Program-made: the position numbers and the translations under genes | The notes under the pieces: model-generated | What the model saw: only the letters and a program-made list of their open reading frames with translations | Databases searched by the model: none | What the model was told of the DNA's origin: nothing | Assembly: GCA_049971355.1 (NCBI GenBank) | Contig: JBMFLE010000030.1 | Coordinates: forward strand, 1-8,247 | From: JBMFLE01 sp049971355 | GTDB lineage: Bacteria; Patescibacteriota; Patescibacteriia; UBA2591; UBA4787 | Direction: 5' to 3' | Length of the DNA: 8,247 bases | In this document: in pieces, positions 5,235 through 8,247 of the stretch | Layout: the number at the start of each line of letters is the position of its first letter | Position numbering within the stretch: the stretch's first letter is position 1

Positions 5235-5263
5235 ATTATAGTTTATTTTTCAAACTCTTTAAA
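5235..5263 (-). promoter_or_regulatory. Probable promoter of rplU
   Basis: On the minus strand TTTAAA (5263-5258) is followed after 17 bases by a perfect TATAAT (5240-5235), giving a start near 5228 and a leader of about 60 bases before rplU. The -35 half lies inside the last codons of the upstream membrane-protein gene. The -35 match is only 4 of 6. Confidence 0.5.
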
Positions 5264-5869
5264 GGTAGTCTCTTCCCCCTCCTCGGCCAGCCTCCTAAAC
5301 ACATCTCGCCCTAATTTATCACGAATTCTCCTTGCCATTTCAATTAATTCGTAGTTACTTAGTTGGTCCAAATTTTTTGGGCTTTGAGAAGAAGCCTGAA
5401 GTTGAATAATTAATTCTTGAATTTGGTTAGCCTTAGTAATATTAGAAAATTTTATTATTTCTGGCGATTCAATTAAGGCAAATTCTAATGTTCCTAAACC
5501 AAAAATAGTTGGAAATAAACCTTGAATAGATAAACCAATATTTCTGATTTTTTTGTAATCAATTTTTAAAACTTTTTGAGAGAAAAATCCGTGACGTAAA
5601 ATAATAATCACTCGCTGATTAGTAATAATCAATTTATTATTATAAATATTGAGTAAAGTTCTTAGACCAAAAAGCAAACCTAAAGCAATTAAAAACCAAA
5701 AAATTGTTTTTCCTATCCAAGTCTGATTCCATAAAACTAATCGAAAAAGCGGAACCATAAAAAAGCAAGCGCCAAGAATTAAAATTAAAGTTGCCAGAAT
5801 ACCTAAAAAATAAACAATCGCTGGTTTATAAATAATTTTGATGATTTGCTCATTAGATTGAAGTTCCAT
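5243..5869 (-). CDS. Membrane protein with bacterial PH domain (YdbS-like)
   Basis: This 208-residue protein of unknown specific function has two hydrophobic segments near the N-terminus (about 17-45 and 53-73), so it should span the membrane twice with most of the protein cytoplasmic. Residues 75-155 (NNKLIITNQRVIII, then HGFFSQKVLKIDYKKIRNIGLSIQG, then FGLGTLEFALIESPEIIKFSNITKANQIQELI) follow the bPH2/YdbS pattern: a strand-rich PH-like fold with the typical TNQRV and FSQ..ID..KI motifs. The tail (165-208) is charged and helical, rich in Glu and Arg. The start is the ATG at 5869; GGGGTGA four bases upstream is one of the better ribosome binding sites in the window. It follows lepA by 31 bases and probably shares its transcript. 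Confidence 0.8.
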   Translation of the reverse strand: MELQSNEQIIKIIYKPAIVYFLGILATLILILGACFFMVPLFRLVLWNQTWIGKTIFWFLIALGLLFGLRTLLNIYNNKLIITNQRVIIILRHGFFSQKVLKIDYKKIRNIGLSIQGLFPTIFGLGTLEFALIESPEIIKFSNITKANQIQELIIQLQASSQSPKNLDQLSNYELIEMARRIRDKLGRDVFRRLAEEGEETTFKEFEK

Positions 5870-5900
5870 AGCTCACCCCATTCGCTCTCCCTAATATTAT

Positions 5901-7817
5901 TTAACGTTTTAGTATCGCCAAATAAGCCTCAGGCGGGATATCAACTTTTCCTAATTTCAATAATTTCTTTTTGCCTCTTTTTTGCTTGGCTAATAATTTC
6001 ATCTTCCGTGTCACATCGCCACCGTAAAGTTTAGCAGTCACATCTTTGCGCAAGGGTGGCAAATGTTCTGAGGCAATAATTTTACCGCCAAGAGCAGCCT
6101 GAATTTTTACTTCAAAAAGTTGCCTGGGTAATACTTTTTTTAATATCTCGACCATTCGTCGACCGCTTTGATAAGCAGTTTTTCTATAAACAACAGTTGA
6201 TAAAGGCTCTATTTTTTCGCCAGCGACTAAAATATCTAATTTAACTAAATCAGCTGGCCGATAATCTAAAAATTCATAAGCCATTGAAGCGTAACCGGAA
6301 CTAACGCTTTTTAGTTTATCATAAAAATCAATTAAAAGCAAGCTGGTTGGAATTTGGTAATGAAGAATGGCTCTTTGATCTACTGCCCCATCGCCCAAAT
6401 ATTCAGTAGTCAAATGTTGACCTTGATAATCTTGGACCAATTTCATAATTGGGCCAATATATCTCGATGGAGTAATAATTTCTAATTTTGACCAGGGCTC
6501 TAAAATTTCTTTGATTTGAGATGGGTCAGGCATCTCTTGGGCTCGATGAATAATTTTTTCTTTTCCGTCTTGGCCGGAAAATATAATTTTATAGGCAACT
6601 GAGGGTGTGGTGATAATTAAATCTAAACCAAATTCTCTTTTAATTCTCTCTTTCACAATATCTAAATGGAGTAAACCTAAAAAACCGGCCCGAAAACCAA
6701 AACCTAAAGCCGCAGACCTTTCCGCCTCAAAAAATAAACTAGCATCATTTAGTTTTAATTTTTGTAAAGCCTTGCCTAATTTTTCAATTTCTGAGCCTTT
6801 TTCTGGATAAAGACCGGCGAAAACCATTGGTTTTACTTCTTGATAACCAGGCAAAGGTTCGACTCTTGATAATTGATCACTGATAATTGTGACCGTATCG
6901 CCAACTCGACATTTCTGAATTTCTTTAAGTCCAGTTGCTAAATAGCCTATTTCACCAGCGGAGAGAGAATCTTTGGGTTCTAAATCCGGTCTAAAAATGC
7001 CAACTTCTAAAACCTCTGTTTCTACCCCGCTACCTAACATTTTTATTTTTTCGCCAGCTTTAATTTGGCCGTCAAAAATACGAACAAAAATAATTACTCC
7101 CCGATATTCATCATAAAATGAATCAAAAATTAAGGCGCGCAACGGCTTATTAAAGTCAGCGGAAGGCGCTGGCACTTTTTGAATTACTGTTTCTAAAATT
7201 TTTTCAATACCAATCCCTTGTTTGGCTGAGGCCAAAATTATTTCTTCTGGTTTAATTTTTAAAAGATTGCTTAATTCATTTTTAACTCGCTCTAAATCTA
7301 TATTTGACAAGTCAATTTTATTAATGACCGGAATAATAGTTAGGTTCTGTCTTTGGGCTAAATATAAATTAGCTAAAGTTTGGGCTTGAATGCCTTGACT
7401 AGCGTCAACCAATAAAATTGCTCCCTCAACTGCAGCTAAGGAACGAGAGACTTCATAAGAAAAATCTACATGGCCGGGAGTGTCAATCAGGTTGAGTGTA
7501 TACTCAACCTGCGCGGATTCGCGCTGATTACTACCCGCCTTGACTCGCCCGTCAAAGCGGGGTAGGCGCTGGTTTACGCTGATATCATATCCGCGTTTAT
7601 CCGCGTTGCTATCCGCGTTTATCCGCGGTTCATAAGTCATGGTCACTGGTTGGAGTTTAATAGTAATCCCCCTCTCCCTTTCTAGGGGCATCCGATCCAA
7701 ATATTGCGGTTTCATTTTTTCCAGCGGTATAGTTTTGGTTAATTCCAAAAAACGGTCAGCCAGAGTTGACTTCCCGTGATCAATATGGGCAATGATACAG
7801 AAATTGCGAATATTCAT
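5901..7817 (-). CDS. lepA: Elongation factor 4 (LepA) with a large insertion in the GTPase domain
   Basis: LepA/EF4 is a ribosome-binding GTPase that acts in translation, with proposed roles in back-translocation, stress response and initiation or ribosome biogenesis. GTPase motifs: G1 AHIDHGKST (10-18), G2 RERGITIK (47-54), G3 DTPGH (112-116, with catalytic H116), G4 NKID (166-169) and G5 SAK (197-199). Family domains continue through LNDASLFFEAERSAALGFGFRAGFLGLLH and the LepA-specific C-terminus with LYGGDVTRKMKLLAKQKRGKKK. At 638 residues it is about 40 longer than usual. The excess lies in residues 64-105, between G2 and G3, where other LepA proteins have a loop of only a few residues. 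The frame and all motifs are intact. The start is the ATG at 7817, 16 bases after the PRC-barrel gene, with only a weak ribosome binding site (GAAAAG). Confidence 0.96.
   Translation of the reverse strand: MNIRNFCIIAHIDHGKSTLADRFLELTKTIPLEKMKPQYLDRMPLERERGITIKLQPVTMTYEPRINADSNADKRGYDISVNQRLPRFDGRVKAGSNQRESAQVEYTLNLIDTPGHVDFSYEVSRSLAAVEGAILLVDASQGIQAQTLANLYLAQRQNLTIIPVINKIDLSNIDLERVKNELSNLLKIKPEEIILASAKQGIGIEKILETVIQKVPAPSADFNKPLRALIFDSFYDEYRGVIIFVRIFDGQIKAGEKIKMLGSGVETEVLEVGIFRPDLEPKDSLSAGEIGYLATGLKEIQKCRVGDTVTIISDQLSRVEPLPGYQEVKPMVFAGLYPEKGSEIEKLGKALQKLKLNDASLFFEAERSAALGFGFRAGFLGLLHLDIVKERIKREFGLDLIITTPSVAYKIIFSGQDGKEKIIHRAQEMPDPSQIKEILEPWSKLEIITPSRYIGPIMKLVQDYQGQHLTTEYLGDGAVDQRAILHYQIPTSLLLIDFYDKLKSVSSGYASMAYEFLDYRPADLVKLDILVAGEKIEPLSTVVYRKTAYQSGRRMVEILKKVLPRQLFEVKIQAALGGKIIASEHLPPLRKDVTAKLYGGDVTRKMKLLAKQKRGKKKLLKLGKVDIPPEAYLAILKR
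7503..7628. repeat. In-frame palindromic, GC-rich repeat insertion in lepA
   Basis: This block encodes residues 64-105 of LepA. The core 7511-7630 is about 57% GC (69 of 120 bases), well above the surrounding gene. It contains four direct copies of ATCCGCG (starting 7589, 7599, 7611, 7621) and an inverted copy at 7512-7518, a hairpin with CTACCC (7531-7536)/GGGTAG (7560-7565) and TTGAC/GTCAA inside it, and CGCTGAT twice (7522-7528, 7577-7583). At its left edge AGGTTGAGT (7489-7497) and ACTCAACCT (7502-7510) form a 9-bp inverted repeat across the junction. The encoded peptide is polar and charged (Arg, Asp, Asn, Gly, Ser rich), consistent with a solvent-exposed loop. Confidence 0.8.
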
Positions 7818-7833
7818 ACTTTTCAGGACTAAA

Positions 7834-8112
7834 TTATGTTATAACAGGCTTTAATTTAGGTTCTTTAATCTTTTGCCAATTATCTTCAACAATCATTTTT
7901 TCCTTATCTATTGAAATCACCTGCTCTTTTGAAATCACTAATTTTCTTTGAAAAAGATTTTTAATTGGATTTTTTGATTTAACAAAATATTTAACGATCT
8001 GTCCGCTGTTCGGCTCAATTTCAAAATCAACCACTCGACCTAAAAAAATGCCGCCTTGGGTATAAACCATTAATCCAATAATATTTTTCTCCTCTCTAAA
8101 ATCTGCTTTCAT
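7834..8112 (-). CDS. PRC-barrel domain protein
   Basis: This small 92-residue cytoplasmic protein appears to be a single PRC-barrel, the beta-barrel fold first described in photosynthetic reaction-centre H subunits and RimM. Residues 11-70 show the pattern: IIGLMVYTQGGIFLGRVVDFEIEPNSGQIVKYFVKS, then KLVISKEQVISIDKEKMIVED, with the typical G-x-x-LG-x-V-x-D core. There are no membrane segments. PRC-barrel proteins of this size are thought to act as small binding or adaptor modules; its partner is unknown. It is the first gene of the likely PRC-lepA-PH operon, 16 bases before lepA. The start is the ATG at 8112, with no clear Shine-Dalgarno site and no convincing promoter upstream. Confidence 0.75.
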   Translation of the reverse strand: MKADFREEKNIIGLMVYTQGGIFLGRVVDFEIEPNSGQIVKYFVKSKNPIKNLFQRKLVISKEQVISIDKEKMIVEDNWQKIKEPKLKPVIT

Positions 8113-8119
8113 TTTTAAT

Positions 8120-8180
8120 AAATTACTAATGTTACGAAATACGAAAAATGGACATGAACCCCAAAAATGAGACTGAGAGT
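8120..8180. repeat. Second copy of the 25-base spacer repeat plus a short direct repeat
   Basis: Bases 8120-8144 match 3384-3408 at 23 of 25 positions (AAATTACTAA, two differing bases, TTACGAAATACGA). Immediately next to it, AAAAATG followed by a GA-rich word occurs twice about 20 bases apart (from 8144 and from 8163), around GGACATGAACCCC. I see no promoter I trust for the PRC-barrel gene in this stretch. Confidence 0.65.
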
Positions 8181-8247
8181 AAATTTGTTTTTGGGACTAA
8201 TTTGATTGACCAAAACTACATTAACATCATCCAAACAATCCGAACAT
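8148..8247 (+). CDS. Possible start of a divergent gene running off the right edge
   Basis: From ATG at 8148 (or the in-frame ATG at 8154) a plus-strand frame is open to the window end. It encodes MDMNPKNETESKFVFG and then TNLIDQNYINIIQTIRT, a natural-looking composition with no stop in 33 codons. Against it: the two ATGs lie in the repeat at 8120-8180, only 35 bases from the divergent PRC-barrel start, with no ribosome binding site and no promoter. Minus-strand frames are also partly open here, one giving a possible gene end MFGLFG with a stop at 8229-8227. I cannot name a family. Confidence 0.25.
   Translation, partial: MDMNPKNETESKFVFGTNLIDQNYINIIQTIRT

Noticed and set aside
6607..6810. 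Plus-strand Lys/Ser/Pro-rich 67-residue open frame inside lepA
   Set aside because: It is antisense to a highly conserved part of LepA, and its composition is what the reverse strand of that gene gives.
1373..7817. Possible UGA recoding (as in Gracilibacteria or Absconditabacteria), because none of the nine genes ends in TGA
   Set aside because: All genes end in TAA or TAG, but no in-frame TGA interrupts them and Trp is encoded by TGG. AT-rich genomes often avoid TGA, so the standard bacterial code is enough.

Overview
The window looks like part of a small, AT-rich bacterial genome, most likely a Candidate Phyla Radiation (Patescibacteria) member. That placement is inference. It rests on low GC, bacterial housekeeping genes (lepA, rplU, mutM) with few clear Shine-Dalgarno sites, many short AT-rich tandem and palindromic repeats in spacers and inside genes, and a group 3b-type [NiFe] hydrogenase, an enzyme known from CPR genomes. 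All nine well-supported genes lie on the minus strand, so transcription runs from the right end to the left.

Right part (8112 to 4852): a PRC-barrel protein, lepA (elongation factor 4), a two-helix membrane protein with a bacterial PH domain, and rplU (ribosomal protein L21). Gaps are short and the first three probably form one operon. LepA carries a GC-rich, palindrome-containing insertion of about 40 codons between its G2 and G3 GTPase motifs.

Middle part (4794 to 1373): a dispersed hydrogenase locus. In order of transcription it has the hydrogenase large (alpha) subunit, a shortened HypA nickel chaperone, the DNA-repair glycosylase mutM, and the hydrogenase small (delta) subunit. Both subunits keep every metal ligand I could check: two CxxC motifs for the Ni-Fe site and 12 cysteines for three [4Fe-4S] clusters. 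The large subunit ends exactly at the histidine where other hydrogenases are cleaved during maturation, so it has no C-terminal peptide. HypA has no zinc-finger domain. Together these suggest a simplified maturation route. The beta and gamma subunits that normally carry electrons to NAD(P) are not in the window.

Left part (1372 to 1): a spacer with two strong hairpins and two good sigma70-type promoters, then a DUF72 gene, then AT-rich non-coding DNA with a heptamer tandem repeat and a pair of GC-rich hairpins.

Recurring theme: repeat DNA enters coding sequence without breaking the frame. There is a TACTGGA heptamer array in mutM, an ATTCAAA-like heptamer array in the hydrogenase large subunit (the same unit as in the left spacer), and a palindromic block in lepA. 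A 25-base repeat is shared by the spacer before hypA and the spacer before the PRC-barrel gene.
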